From positions 186,001-250,000 of the forward strand of contig NZ_JAAATY010000008.1 in the NCBI RefSeq assembly GCF_013280595.1: a stretch of 64,000 nt of DNA. Direction: 5' to 3'. Numbering within the stretch: position 1 is the stretch's first letter; every line of letters begins with the position of its first letter. The stretch comes from Kibdelosporangium persicum (GTDB lineage Bacteria; Actinomycetota; Actinomycetes; Mycobacteriales; Pseudonocardiaceae). Both the position numbers and the translations under genes were made by a program. Below, piece after piece: positions 1 through 9,054 of this stretch. The notes beneath the pieces were generated by a model. The model did not search any database. It saw nothing but the letters and a program-made list of their open reading frames with translations, and had not been told where the DNA came from.

Positions 1-1
1 C

Positions 2-2209
2 ACCGCTGCGATCGATCAGGCGACGAAAGCGGGCGAGGCCGAGCGGATCGTCCTGGCACCGCTGTCCGTTGACGACTTCGCGCAGCTTCTCGGACCTGAC
101 GTGCCCCGGGCCCGTTGCGTCGATCTGCATCGCGGATGCGGCGGAAATCCGTACTACCTGCGGCTGCTGACCTCACCGTCGGGCAGCACCGCGGAGAGGT
201 CGCTGGTCGACGAACTGACCGGGCTGCCCGCTGTGGTTCGTCTGGTTGCCCGGGCAGCCGCGGTGGCGGGCGACCCGTTCGAGCCGAGTTTGGTGGCCGC
301 GATCGCCGACGTGGACACCCGCAGCGCTCTGGAGGCGCTCGACGACCTGCTGGCCCGTGACCTGATCCGAGCGGACGGCGAACGCAGGTTGCGGTTCCGT
401 CATCCGCTGGTCCGGCGGTTTGTTTACCTCGACGGCGACGAGGCCTGGGGAACGCTCGCGCACGGACGCGCCGCTGCCGAATTGGCTAAGCAGGACGCGC
501 CGGTGGCCGTCCGGGCACACCACACCGCGCTGGCTGCACGGGCGGGCGACCTCGACGCGATCAGCACGCTGGTCCGTGCCGCGGGTTCGACGATGACCGA
601 AGTTCCGGCTACCGCAGCACAGTGGCTCCAGGTCGCGCTGGACTTGCTGCCGCCTGGAGAACCACGGCTTCGTCAGCGGCTGCTGACCATGACCGGCCGT
701 GCCCTGGCCATCACGGGGCGGCTGGCCGAGAGCCGAGACCTGCTGCGTACGGCGTTGGCCGAACTTCCGCGTGAGGACGCGGAAACGCGGATCGTCGCCG
801 CGACGCTGTGCGGGATGGTCGAGCGATTGCTCGGTGAACAAGAAGCCGCGCACGCCCTTCTGCTGGCCGAGCTGCCCGACGGGACGCACACCATCGGTTC
901 GGCGAGGCTGAAACTCGAGGTGGTTCTCAACAGCGTCGCGCGCGGCGAGTTCGGACAGCACATCGACCTCGTCGACGAGGTCCTCGATTTCGCCGGCCGA
1001 TCGGCCGACCGAGTGCTGGAGGCGGCGGCGCTCGCGTTGATGTCGTGGGCCAGCTACCTGGCGGGTGACCTGGTCAAGTCCATCGAGAGTTGTGACGCGG
1101 CGAAGTCGCTTTTCGACGGGCTGCCGGACGGCGAGATCGGCGAGTGGATCGAACTGGTCATCTGGTTGAGCCATGCCGAAGGGGCCCTTGATCGTCTCGA
1201 TGACGCGCTGCGCCACATCGACCGAGGTATCGCGCTCGCCACGACCACCGGACGTGCGTACGTGGTGCCGCAACTGCTGGTACGCCGAGCGCTCATGCTC
1301 CGCTGGCTCGGCAAACTCGACGAGGCGAGTCGTCATGCGCAGGACGGCGCGGCGCTCGCGCTGGACCAGGGCAGCCGACCGATCCGCGGCATGGCTCTGA
1401 TGGTCATCAGCCGAACCCGTCTGGTCGCGGGTGATCCTGCGGGTGCCGCCGAGGCCGCGCGGTCGGCGATGGATCGTCTCAACGACGACCCCACCAGCCC
1501 ATCCGACAGCGCACGCCAGGTGCTGGCGCTCACGACCGGCCAGCCGGATCGGATGGACGTGCTGATGGACGTGCTCGGCGGCCCTGACTTGGCCAAGGTC
1601 GACAGGTACAGCCGCCCCCTCCGTTACGAGGAGCTGACCAACGCCGACGTGGCCGACGGGCACGTCGAGCGCGCCCGGCAGTGGGCGTGGCGCGCCGAGC
1701 AAGCCACTCACCCTGACCTGCCGATATGCGTGGGCGTGGCGCATCTCGCGGCAGCAAAGGCTGAGCTGGGCGCCGGGAACAATCGGCTCGCCAAGACCCA
1801 CGCCTTGGCGGCGGTCGAGGCGTTCGAACGGGTCGCCGCCCGGTTCGATGTCGGGCGCGCCTACCTGACCTGTGGCCGGGCATCGGCGGCGCTGGGCGAA
1901 TCAGCGAACGCGGTCAGCGAATTCGAGAAGGCCGCCGCGCTGCTCACAGCCGCGGGGGCCCCGATCCTGGCCGCGCAGGCGACCCGGGAGCTTCGGCAGC
2001 TCGGCCGCCGGACGGCCGGTTCGGAGACGCTGACCGCCCGGGAGCGCCAGATCGCCGAGCTGGTCGCGGCCGGCCGGTCGAATCGGCAGATCGCTGAGGC
2101 CCTGGTCATCAGCGAACGCACGGTGGGAACCCATCTGACGCGGATCTACGCCAAACTGGGAGTCTCTTCGCGGGCTGCGCTCGCGGCGCAACGCACCCGG
2201 CGCGAATAG
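2..2209 (+). CDS. LuxR-family LAL transcriptional regulator, 5'-truncated by window edge
   Basis: The frame is open from base 2, so the gene begins outside the window; a GTG at 101 is only an internal candidate. The missing part should hold the AAA/NACHT-like ATPase with Walker A. What remains starts with the end of that domain (LAPLSVDDFAQLLGPDV, closely matching the same region of the next gene), then a long helical TPR-like region, and a C-terminal LuxR helix-turn-helix (LTARERQIAELVAAG, then SNRQIAEALVISERTVGTHL). It is a Large ATP-binding LuxR regulator, a family that controls carbon use or secondary metabolism in actinomycetes. The paralogue at 2214 follows after 4 nt, so the two are probably co-transcribed. 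The inducer and targets are unknown. Confidence 0.9.
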   Translation, partial: TAAIDQATKAGEAERIVLAPLSVDDFAQLLGPDVPRARCVDLHRGCGGNPYYLRLLTSPSGSTAERSLVDELTGLPAVVRLVARAAAVAGDPFEPSLVAAIADVDTRSALEALDDLLARDLIRADGERRLRFRHPLVRRFVYLDGDEAWGTLAHGRAAAELAKQDAPVAVRAHHTALAARAGDLDAISTLVRAAGSTMTEVPATAAQWLQVALDLLPPGEPRLRQRLLTMTGRALAITGRLAESRDLLRTALAELPREDAETRIVAATLCGMVERLLGEQEAAHALLLAELPDGTHTIGSARLKLEVVLNSVARGEFGQHIDLVDEVLDFAGRSADRVLEAAALALMSWASYLAGDLVKSIESCDAAKSLFDGLPDGEIGEWIELVIWLSHAEGALDRLDDALRHIDRGIALATTTGRAYVVPQLLVRRALMLRWLGKLDEASRHAQDGAALALDQGSRPIRGMALMVISRTRLVAGDPAGAAEAARSAMDRLNDDPTSPSDSARQVLALTTGQPDRMDVLMDVLGGPDLAKVDRYSRPLRYEELTNADVADGHVERARQWAWRAEQATHPDLPICVGVAHLAAAKAELGAGNNRLAKTHALAAVEAFERVAARFDVGRAYLTCGRASAALGESANAVSEFEKAAALLTAAGAPILAAQATRELRQLGRRTAGSETLTARERQIAELVAAGRSNRQIAEALVISERTVGTHLTRIYAKLGVSSRAALAAQRTRRE

Positions 2210-2213
2210 GGAT

Positions 2214-5021
2214 ATGGAGGCCATGGCGCACTTCGTGGGACGGGCCGACGAACTCGCGGTGTTGACGTCACTGCTGGCGCGCCCAGGGTTGTGCGTCGCG
2301 GAGATCGTCGGCGAACCCGGTATCGGCAAAACCCGGTTGTTGGCGGAGTTCCGTGCGGTGGCCGCTGAGAAGGGCCACCGGGTGCTGGCTGGTCAAGCCG
2401 GGGAGTTGTCCGGGACGGCGCCGTTCTCCGTGCTGGTCGACGCCCTTGACGACGTCCTGGCCGGGTGCCGGCCACCGCTGGACGAGCGGTCGCTGGCGTT
2501 GCTGGCCGACGTGCTGCCGTCGATCGAGGATTTCGCACCCGCCGAACGACCGGCCGGCGGTGGGAGATACCGCGTGCACGGCGCGCTGAGCGAGTTGCTG
2601 GAGTGGCTGGCCAGTCCAGGTGGACTCGTGCTGACGCTCGACGACGTGCATTGGGCCGACGAAGCGACCTCGGAGCTGCTGGGCCGTCTGTTGCGTCGGC
2701 CGCCGCAGGTGCCGATGGTGATCGTGCTGGCGTATCGGCCGCGCCAGCAGCCGCCGCATCTGACGGCGGCGCTCGCGGCGGGCAACAGCGAGATCGTCGA
2801 GCTGGCCCCGTTGTCCCGCGATCAGATCGCCGAACTGCTCGGGCCGGATGTGTCGCAGCACCGCCTCAACCGGCTCTACGACCTCAGCGGCGGAAACCCG
2901 CTCTACCTGGACGCGCTGTCCAAAGTGGGCACCTTGGCCTCGTTCGACGCCGTGCTGCGCGCGGAACTGGCCGTGCTCGCCGAACCGGAGAGGCTGATCG
3001 CGCACGCCGCCGCGACCCTGGACGACCCGTTCGATCTCGACACAGCCGCGTTCGTCGCGGAAATGTCCCGGCAGGAAGCCGAGTCCGCGCTCGCCGGGCT
3101 CCTCACGCGTGATCTGATCCGCGCGGCGGGCACCAAATGGCGCTACCGGCATCCCTTGGTCCGGCGCGCCGCGTACCGGTCCGCCAGTCGCGGCTGGCTG
3201 CACGGCGCACACGCACGAGCGGCCCGGGCGTTGGTGGACGCGCCGGTCGTCCAGCAAGCGCCGCACGTCATGCGGGTGGCGCACGTAGGTGACCAGGAGG
3301 CAATCGACCTGCTCACCGGCGCCGCACGTGAGGCGCTCGCGCATGGCCCGGCCATGGCCGCCCAGTGGTTGCGTGCGGCGATCGACCTCCTGCCCGAGAC
3401 CGCCGCTGACCAGCGACTGGGGCTGCTGGCCGAGCTCGGCCACGCGCTCGTGCTGAGTGGTTCGCTGCACGAGGGCCGCGATGTCCTCCAAGCAGTGCTG
3501 CACCAGTTGCCGCGTGACGACCCGGCCCGGCGGGCAGCGGCGGTGGTGTCGTGTGCGCGGGTGGAGCAACTGCTCGGCCATCACCAGGAAGCCCGCGGCT
3601 TGCTGCTGGCCGAACTGGCGCGCCTGCCCGTGACACATCGCGTCGAAAAGGTTCGGCTCGAACTGGAACTGGGTTCCGTCGGACTGATCAGCTGTGACTT
3701 CCGGATCGACATCAGGTGGATCGACGACGCCCTCGCCACGGCACGCGACCTGGGTGACCGGACCTTGGAAGCCGAAGCGTGCGCGGTGCACGCCCTGGCC
3801 GCCTACGGCTCGGCTGACGCGGCGACGGCGCTGGAGTGGCAGCAAAAAAGCGCCATGGTCATCGACCAGCTGTCCGACGATGATCTGGCCGCCAACCTAA
3901 ACGCGACCGCGACGTTGGGCTGGGCGGAGTTGTACCTGGCGCAGCCACGCGTCGCCTTGCGCCACCTTGACCGAGGACTGGCGTTGTCGGCCCGCACCGG
4001 TCAGAGCCACCAGCTCGTGTATCTGCTCACCGGCAAGGCCATGGCGCAGATGCTGCTGGGCGACCTGGTCGAAGCGAGTGCGAGCGCGGCCGAGGCGGTC
4101 GAGGTCGCTGAACTGTCCGCAAGCGACAAACTGCGGGCCGCGTCGTACACGATTCAGGGCATGGTCGAAACAAGCCGCCGCAACCGTGACCTCGCGTTGC
4201 GGGCGGGCAAACGAGCCGTGCGCGCGTGCGGCGGCACGTTGGACTGGTGGTCGGCGGTCGCGGGATGTGCGCTCGGTGCGGCATGGTTGATCAACGGTGA
4301 CGCCGACGCCAGTGTGGCCAATCTGGTGCGCCTCTCCGGCGGTCCGGCGTTGCCGTTGCTGGACCCGTTGCACCGCCCGGTTTTCGCGAGAGGGCTCGTG
4401 GCGGCGGAACTGTCCCGGGGACGTCCCGACGAGGCAAGGAGATGGATCGCGCTGATGGAACGGTCCGTCGCGGAGAGTCCCGGCGGTCACCTGCTGGCCA
4501 ACCGATCGGGTTATCTCGCCTTCTCGAACGCCATGGTGCACATGGCGTCGAAAGAGCCGCACAAAGCAGTCGAACACGCGGCCACCGCGATATCGGCCTT
4601 CCAGGCGACCGATCACGTAGTGCCCGAAGTGGAGAGTCGCGAACTGCTGGGCATGGCGCTGGCCGCGTCCGGCGACGTCGCCGCGGCGATCAAGGAACTG
4701 GCCAAGGCGGCGAGCCTGTACGAGCGTTGTGACATGCCCGGCCGCCAAGACGGCGTGTACCAGCAATTGCGGGCGTTGGGCCACAACGCTGTGGCACCCC
4801 GCAGGTCACCCGTGCAGACCATTCTTCCGCAACTGACGTCCCGCGAAGCCGAAGTCGCCCAGCTTGTCGCGGACGGCCTGACCAATCGGGAGATCATGCA
4901 GCGGTTGCGGCTCAGCAGACGGACCGTCGAGACTCATATCTCCAACATCCGGGGCAAACTGCACGTCGAGTCCAGGGCCGCGCTGGCCGCAACCGTCATC
5001 CGGGCCGGTCAGGCCTCATGA
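2214..5021 (+). CDS. LuxR-family LAL transcriptional regulator with AAA ATPase domain
   Basis: This is a full-length LAL regulator of 935 aa. The N-terminus has the typical FVGRADEL opening and a Walker A loop GEPGIGKT (residues 33-40), and a Walker B-like LTLDDVHWAD follows near residue 140. A TPR-like helical middle region leads to the C-terminal LuxR HTH (LTSREAEVAQLVADG, then NREIMQRLRLSRRTVETHI). The start could be ATG 2214 or ATG 2223; the GGAGG at 2216-2220 lies too close to the second to decide. It is a tandem paralogue of the upstream gene. Its stop is 3 nt from the stop of the convergent SnoaL-like gene. Confidence 0.93.
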   Translation: MEAMAHFVGRADELAVLTSLLARPGLCVAEIVGEPGIGKTRLLAEFRAVAAEKGHRVLAGQAGELSGTAPFSVLVDALDDVLAGCRPPLDERSLALLADVLPSIEDFAPAERPAGGGRYRVHGALSELLEWLASPGGLVLTLDDVHWADEATSELLGRLLRRPPQVPMVIVLAYRPRQQPPHLTAALAAGNSEIVELAPLSRDQIAELLGPDVSQHRLNRLYDLSGGNPLYLDALSKVGTLASFDAVLRAELAVLAEPERLIAHAAATLDDPFDLDTAAFVAEMSRQEAESALAGLLTRDLIRAAGTKWRYRHPLVRRAAYRSASRGWLHGAHARAARALVDAPVVQQAPHVMRVAHVGDQEAIDLLTGAAREALAHGPAMAAQWLRAAIDLLPETAADQRLGLLAELGHALVLSGSLHEGRDVLQAVLHQLPRDDPARRAAAVVSCARVEQLLGHHQEARGLLLAELARLPVTHRVEKVRLELELGSVGLISCDFRIDIRWIDDALATARDLGDRTLEAEACAVHALAAYGSADAATALEWQQKSAMVIDQLSDDDLAANLNATATLGWAELYLAQPRVALRHLDRGLALSARTGQSHQLVYLLTGKAMAQMLLGDLVEASASAAEAVEVAELSASDKLRAASYTIQGMVETSRRNRDLALRAGKRAVRACGGTLDWWSAVAGCALGAAWLINGDADASVANLVRLSGGPALPLLDPLHRPVFARGLVAAELSRGRPDEARRWIALMERSVAESPGGHLLANRSGYLAFSNAMVHMASKEPHKAVEHAATAISAFQATDHVVPEVESRELLGMALAASGDVAAAIKELAKAASLYERCDMPGRQDGVYQQLRALGHNAVAPRRSPVQTILPQLTSREAEVAQLVADGLTNREIMQRLRLSRRTVETHISNIRGKLHVESRAALAATVIRAGQAS

Positions 5022-5024
5022 TGC

Positions 5025-5492
5025 TCACAACACCGCGGCGACGGTGACCTTCTTCTTCCGCATCGGCTTGGTCTTGCCGACCATCGTGGGGTCCGGACGC
5101 ACTCCAAGTTGGTCGAGCAGTTCCAGGTCGTCGCGAACGCAGTAGTGCGTGGCCAGGCGCCCGTCACGGCCTTCGTAGATGTGCACCTGCTCCACGCTGA
5201 CCGCGCACCCCGTGGGCGCGACGCCGAGGTACTCACCCACGTGCACTCCCGTGAACCGCAGCCGCACCACTGTGGTCGTGCCTTCCGCGACCAGACCGAG
5301 CACGTCCCAGCGAGCGTCCTTGAACGCGCGCCGCAACGTCTGGAAGGAGCTTTTGAACCAGTCCGGCCCCGCTGAGACTCCGAGGTCGGCGAAGTCCGGC
5401 GTCAGGTAGTCGTCGATCCTGGAAATCGTCCCGTCGTTGAACGCCCGGCACAGCTCCAGTACTAGGCGCTTGTAATGAGCGGTCCCCGTCAT
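5025..5492 (-). CDS. SnoaL-like (NTF2-fold) polyketide-cyclase family protein
   Basis: A protein of about 155 aa with the NTF2-like/SnoaL pattern: an N-terminal helical segment (LCRAFNDGTISRIDDYLTPD), a WFKSSFQTLRRAF helix, and a beta-sheet segment with RLRFTGVHVGEYLGV. SnoaL-like proteins include polyketide cyclases, hydrolases and many proteins of unknown substrate. A longer frame reaches 5537, but a GAGGA motif sits just before the ATG at 5492 (MTGTAHYKRL), so that start is chosen. The tail is rich in Lys/Arg (KPMRKKK). It converges on the LAL gene with only 3 nt between stops. The substrate cannot be inferred. Confidence 0.75.
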   Translation of the reverse strand: MTGTAHYKRLVLELCRAFNDGTISRIDDYLTPDFADLGVSAGPDWFKSSFQTLRRAFKDARWDVLGLVAEGTTTVVRLRFTGVHVGEYLGVAPTGCAVSVEQVHIYEGRDGRLATHYCVRDDLELLDQLGVRPDPTMVGKTKPMRKKKVTVAAVL

Positions 5493-5721
5493 TGCTTCCT
5501 CGACCCTCTCCCCAGGAGGTCCCGTTGCCCCGGACAATGGTGACTCACGGCGGGCGGCAGCGCTTCGTGGTAATTACGCACATCCTGTCCAACTGCTACA
5601 CAAGACGCTTCGACGCGTAGCGGAGGGGCACCTGTGGGTAGCCAGCCGGGCGGCCGCATCACCTTCCTCGTGTACCCGACGACCTCGCCCAAGGACGCAC
5701 ACCCGAGGGCGAGGTTGCTGG

Positions 5722-7305
5722 TCACGCCACCTGGCCGTCCCGGAGGACCAGCTCGGCTCCGTCCCAGGTCCGCCGCAGCCACCGGTCGTGTGAAGCGATC
5801 ACGACCGAACCGGGCGCGGACTTCAGCGCGTCCTCCAGTTCCTCGACCAGACTCAGCGACAAGTGGTTCGTCGGCTCGTCCAGCAGCAGCACGTCGGGCG
5901 GGCGGCCGATCAGGACGGCCAGGGCCACCCTGCGCCGCTGCCCGACCGAGAGCCGGCTCACCGGCCGGTCCAGGTCCTTCGGCGCCACCAGGCCCAGCTC
6001 GGCCAGCGGCACCGCGCCCGAGTACAGCTGGCGCGGTGACTTCGCCGGCTCCGGGAACTCCACGTCCTGTTCGAGCAGACCCACCCGGACGCCCCGGGCA
6101 CGGCGGACCTCGCCGTCGTCCGGGGCCAGCTTTCCCGCCAGCACGTGCAGCAACGTCGACTTCCCGGCACCGTTCGAGCCGCAAACCATCAGCCGGTCCC
6201 CGGTCACTACGTCGAGCTGGCCGATGTGGAGCCGTCCGCCGACGCGGACCTGGCGCATGGAGAGAGCCAGCTTGTTCTCCGCAGGCGACGCCGTCAGAGC
6301 CGCCGCGAACCGCAACGGCGCAGGCGGCTTACGCACCTGCGTACGAGTCAGCTCGTCAAGCCGATGTTGCGCGTTGCGTACACGCCGCGAGATCTGCTTC
6401 TGGACCCGGCCGCCGAAGAAGTCGTAGCTCATCTTGTCGTTGTCACGCGGCGCTCTGTTGTGCGCGACTCCGCGAGCGGTGACGGCCACGGCGTGTTTGA
6501 GGCGTTTCAGCTCGTCCTGCTCGGCCTCGTACTGCTGCTCCCACCGGGCGCGTTCGGCACGCTTGGCGTCGAGGTAGTCGGTGTAAGCGCCGCCGTACAG
6601 CGTGATCCCGCCCCGTGTCGGGTCAAGGTCGACGATCGAGGTGCACACAGCGTCCAGGAACACGCGGTCATGCGACGCGACCACAACCACGCCGGGCAGT
6701 CGGGTCAGCTGGCTCTCCAGGAAGGCCATGGCCTCGTCGTCGAGGTGGTTCGTGGGCTCGTCCAGGAGCAACGCCTGGGGTTGCCTGATCAACAGCGCCG
6801 CCAAGCCGAGACGGGATCGCTGCCCACCCGACAACGAACCGAGCTTCCGGTCGTGCGCCACCCCGGCGAGGCCGAGGCCCTCCATGACGAGTGAGGCTCG
6901 CCGGTCGGCGTCCCAGATGTCGTGAGCCTGCGCCCACTCCAACAGCTCGCCGTACTCGGCGAGTGCGGCTGGATCGTCCAGTTTGGTACTGAGTTCCGTC
7001 AGCTGCCGGTCGGCGTCGCGAATCTCGGCCAGCGCGTCGTCGACGACCTGGCCGACTGTGTGGGCCAGGTCGTATGGCAGCTCCTGGGCCAGGTACCCGC
7101 AGTCGGGTGGCCGGATGATCTCGCCTGCGTCCGGCTCTTCGATGCCGGCCAGCAGTTTCAGGACGGTCGACTTGCCGACGCCGTTCTCGCCGACCAACCC
7201 GAGCCTCTGCCCGGGAGACGCGGTCAACGAGACACCGTCGAGAACGCGCCGGTCGCCGTAGACCTTGTCGAGGTCACGCGCGAGCAAGTAGGGGGATGGA
7301 GACAT
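5722..7305 (-). CDS. ABC-F family ATP-binding protein
   Basis: A 527-aa protein with two ABC ATPase domains and no membrane segment, the ABC-F layout. Domain 1 has Walker A GENGVGKST (residues 39-47), signature LSGGQRSRLGL and Walker B ALLLDEPTNHLDD. A charged linker follows (RAERARWEQQYEAEQDELKRL). Domain 2 has GSNGAGKST, LSVGQRRRVAL and VLLLDEPTNHLSL, and ends with HDRWLRRTW. ABC-F proteins act on the ribosome, either as translation factors (EttA/Uup type) or as antibiotic ribosome-protection proteins. Length and architecture fit the actinomycete resistance type, but this cannot be settled from sequence alone. No strong Shine-Dalgarno precedes the ATG at 7305. Confidence 0.92.
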   Translation of the reverse strand: MSPSPYLLARDLDKVYGDRRVLDGVSLTASPGQRLGLVGENGVGKSTVLKLLAGIEEPDAGEIIRPPDCGYLAQELPYDLAHTVGQVVDDALAEIRDADRQLTELSTKLDDPAALAEYGELLEWAQAHDIWDADRRASLVMEGLGLAGVAHDRKLGSLSGGQRSRLGLAALLIRQPQALLLDEPTNHLDDEAMAFLESQLTRLPGVVVVASHDRVFLDAVCTSIVDLDPTRGGITLYGGAYTDYLDAKRAERARWEQQYEAEQDELKRLKHAVAVTARGVAHNRAPRDNDKMSYDFFGGRVQKQISRRVRNAQHRLDELTRTQVRKPPAPLRFAAALTASPAENKLALSMRQVRVGGRLHIGQLDVVTGDRLMVCGSNGAGKSTLLHVLAGKLAPDDGEVRRARGVRVGLLEQDVEFPEPAKSPRQLYSGAVPLAELGLVAPKDLDRPVSRLSVGQRRRVALAVLIGRPPDVLLLDEPTNHLSLSLVEELEDALKSAPGSVVIASHDRWLRRTWDGAELVLRDGQVA

Positions 7306-7425
7306 CGCACACCGCCGGAAGAAGCTCGGTTGAACGTCCGCCGGGCAGCACGCCTCGGGCGCGGACAGGTGGCGATGTCAGCTCTCCATGATGGTTACGA
7401 CCATAGCAAGACGGGCAACCGAATA

Positions 7426-7454
7426 TTGGCTCTCCGCAGATGCTGACGTAGATT
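7426..7454 (+). promoter_or_regulatory. Promoter of modABC
   Basis: TTGGCT (7426-7431) and TAGATT (7449-7454) are separated by 17 nt, a good sigma-70-like promoter about 30 nt before the modA GTG. The octamer CCGCAGAT occurs at 7434-7441, inside the spacer, and again at 7465-7472 in the leader. It could be a regulator site, but it is not palindromic. No ModE-like palindrome was recognised. Confidence 0.45.
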
Positions 7455-7484
7455 GCTAAAAGTTCCGCAGATACGGAGGACGAC

Positions 7485-8243
7485 GTGAGGAAACTGGCGG
7501 CCTTACTCCTGGCCCCGATCGTGCTCGCCGGGTGTGGCGCGCCAGAACAGCCACCGTCCTCACCCGCGGCGGCCGGGTCGGTCACCGGTGCGGTCACGGT
7601 GTTCGCGGCCGCTTCGCTGACCGAGACCTTCACGCAGATCGGCAAGGACTTCGAGGCCGGCCACCCTGGCGTGCGGGTCAGGTTCAACTTCGGCGGCAGC
7701 TCCGCCCTGGCTCAGCAGATCAGCCAGGGCGCGCCCGCCGACGTGTTCGCCTCGGCCAGCCCCGCGAACATGAAGCAGGTCGCCGACACCGGCGCGGTCA
7801 CCTTCGTGCGCAACAAACCGCAGATCGCCGTGGGCAAGGGCAACCCGCTGAAGATCGCAACGCTTGCGGACGTCACCAAGCCCGAGGTGAAGCTGGCGCT
7901 GTGCGCACAGCAGGTACCCTGCGGCGCCGCGGCGACCAAGGCATTCGAGGTGGCCAAGCTGACACCGAAACCCGTCACGCTGGAACAGGACGTCAAGGCC
8001 ACGCTCACCAAGGTCAAGCTCGGCGAGGTCGACGCGGCCCTGGTGTACCGGACCGACGTGTCCGCCGCAGCCGACGACATCGACGGGGTGGACTTCCCGG
8101 AGGCTATACAGGCCGTCAATGACTATCCGATCGTGACGCTGACCAACGCGCCGAACGCCGCAGGCGGCAAGGCCTTTGTGGACTACGTCCTGTCCGAAAA
8201 GGGCCGTCAGGTACTGACCACCGCGGGCTTCGACGCCCCATGA
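7485..8243 (+). CDS. modA: Molybdate ABC transporter, substrate-binding lipoprotein ModA
   Basis: This is the extracytoplasmic molybdate-binding subunit. A lipoprotein signal peptide ends in the lipobox VLAGC, with Cys17 as the lipid anchor. The mature part has typical ModA motifs: VFAAASLTETF near the start (ligand-binding Ser), NFGGSSALAQQI, GAPADVFASAS and the late AALVYRTDV. Length (252 aa) is normal. The GTG start follows GGAGGA at 7475-7480. It is the first gene of modABC, with modB 16 nt downstream. Tungstate binding is also possible in this family. Confidence 0.95.
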   Translation: MRKLAALLLAPIVLAGCGAPEQPPSSPAAAGSVTGAVTVFAAASLTETFTQIGKDFEAGHPGVRVRFNFGGSSALAQQISQGAPADVFASASPANMKQVADTGAVTFVRNKPQIAVGKGNPLKIATLADVTKPEVKLALCAQQVPCGAAATKAFEVAKLTPKPVTLEQDVKATLTKVKLGEVDAALVYRTDVSAAADDIDGVDFPEAIQAVNDYPIVTLTNAPNAAGGKAFVDYVLSEKGRQVLTTAGFDAP

Positions 8244-8259
8244 CAGTCACACTGACGGC

Positions 8260-9054
8260 ATGAGAGCGGTACGGGCGCGGGTTCCGGTAGCGCTGGTCAT
8301 CCCCGCGCTGATCGGCCTGGCGTTCCTGGTGCTCCCCTTGATCGGGTTGGTCATCAGGGCGCCGTGGGCCACTTTGGTCGACCACCTGAGCACCGCGGAG
8401 GTCGGCGAAGCGTTACGGCTGTCGTTGATCTGCGCCACGTCCGCGACTGCCATCTGCCTCGTGCTGGGCGTACCGCTGGCGTGGATGCTCGCGCGAACGG
8501 AGATACCGGGCAGGCGCATCGCGCGGGCCTTCGTCACCGTGCCGCTGGTGCTGCCGCCGGTCGTCGGTGGTGTGGCGCTGTTGCTGGTCTTCGGGCGTCG
8601 CGGCGTGATCGGCCAGTACTTGGACTCGTGGTTCGGGTTCTCGCTGCCGTTCACGACAACAGGCGTAATCGTCGCGGAAGCGTTCGTAGCCATGCCGTTC
8701 CTCGTGATCGCGGTCGAAGGCGCGTTGCGCGGCGCTGATCCGCGGTTCGAGGAGGCCGCCGCCACACTGGGCGCGTCGCGGTGGATGGCTTTCCGGCGTG
8801 TCACCTTGCCGACGGTTGCTCCAGGCATCGCGGCCGGCGCGGTCCTGTGCTGGGCGCGGGCCCTTGGCGAGTTCGGCGCGACGATCACGTTCGCCGGCAA
8901 CTTTCCGGGAACCACGCAGACCATGCCGTTGGCCGTTTATCTGGCTCTGGAACAGGACCCGGACAGCGCCACCGTGCTGAGCCTCGTACTGCTGGTCGTG
9001 TCGGTGGCGATCCTGGTCAGCCTGCGTGACCGGTGGATCGGAGCACGGGCATGA
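8260..9054 (+). CDS. modB: Molybdate ABC transporter permease ModB
   Basis: An integral membrane permease of 264 aa with about five to six hydrophobic segments, the first at residues 8-30 (VPVALVIPALIGLAFLVLPL). The cytoplasmic coupling loop that contacts the ATPase is present (EEAAATLGASRWMAFRRVTLP, the EAA loop). It also has the ModB-typical ARALGEFGATITFAGN followed by TQTMPLAVY. It lies between modA and modC, and its stop overlaps the modC start in ATGA, indicating translational coupling. Confidence 0.95.
   Translation: MRAVRARVPVALVIPALIGLAFLVLPLIGLVIRAPWATLVDHLSTAEVGEALRLSLICATSATAICLVLGVPLAWMLARTEIPGRRIARAFVTVPLVLPPVVGGVALLLVFGRRGVIGQYLDSWFGFSLPFTTTGVIVAEAFVAMPFLVIAVEGALRGADPRFEEAAATLGASRWMAFRRVTLPTVAPGIAAGAVLCWARALGEFGATITFAGNFPGTTQTMPLAVYLALEQDPDSATVLSLVLLVVSVAILVSLRDRWIGARA

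Noticed and set aside
173-1801. Long minus-strand frame of 542 codons
   Set aside because: It is antisense to the LAL gene, has no recognisable domains and follows the third-position GC bias of the opposite strand.
2268-3845. 525-codon minus-strand frame
   Set aside because: Shadow of the second LAL gene; composition is His/Gln/Arg-rich and matches no family.
7305-7484. Molybdenum-cofactor riboswitch before modA
   Set aside because: The leader after the predicted promoter is only about 24 nt, too short, and no Moco-type stems are seen.
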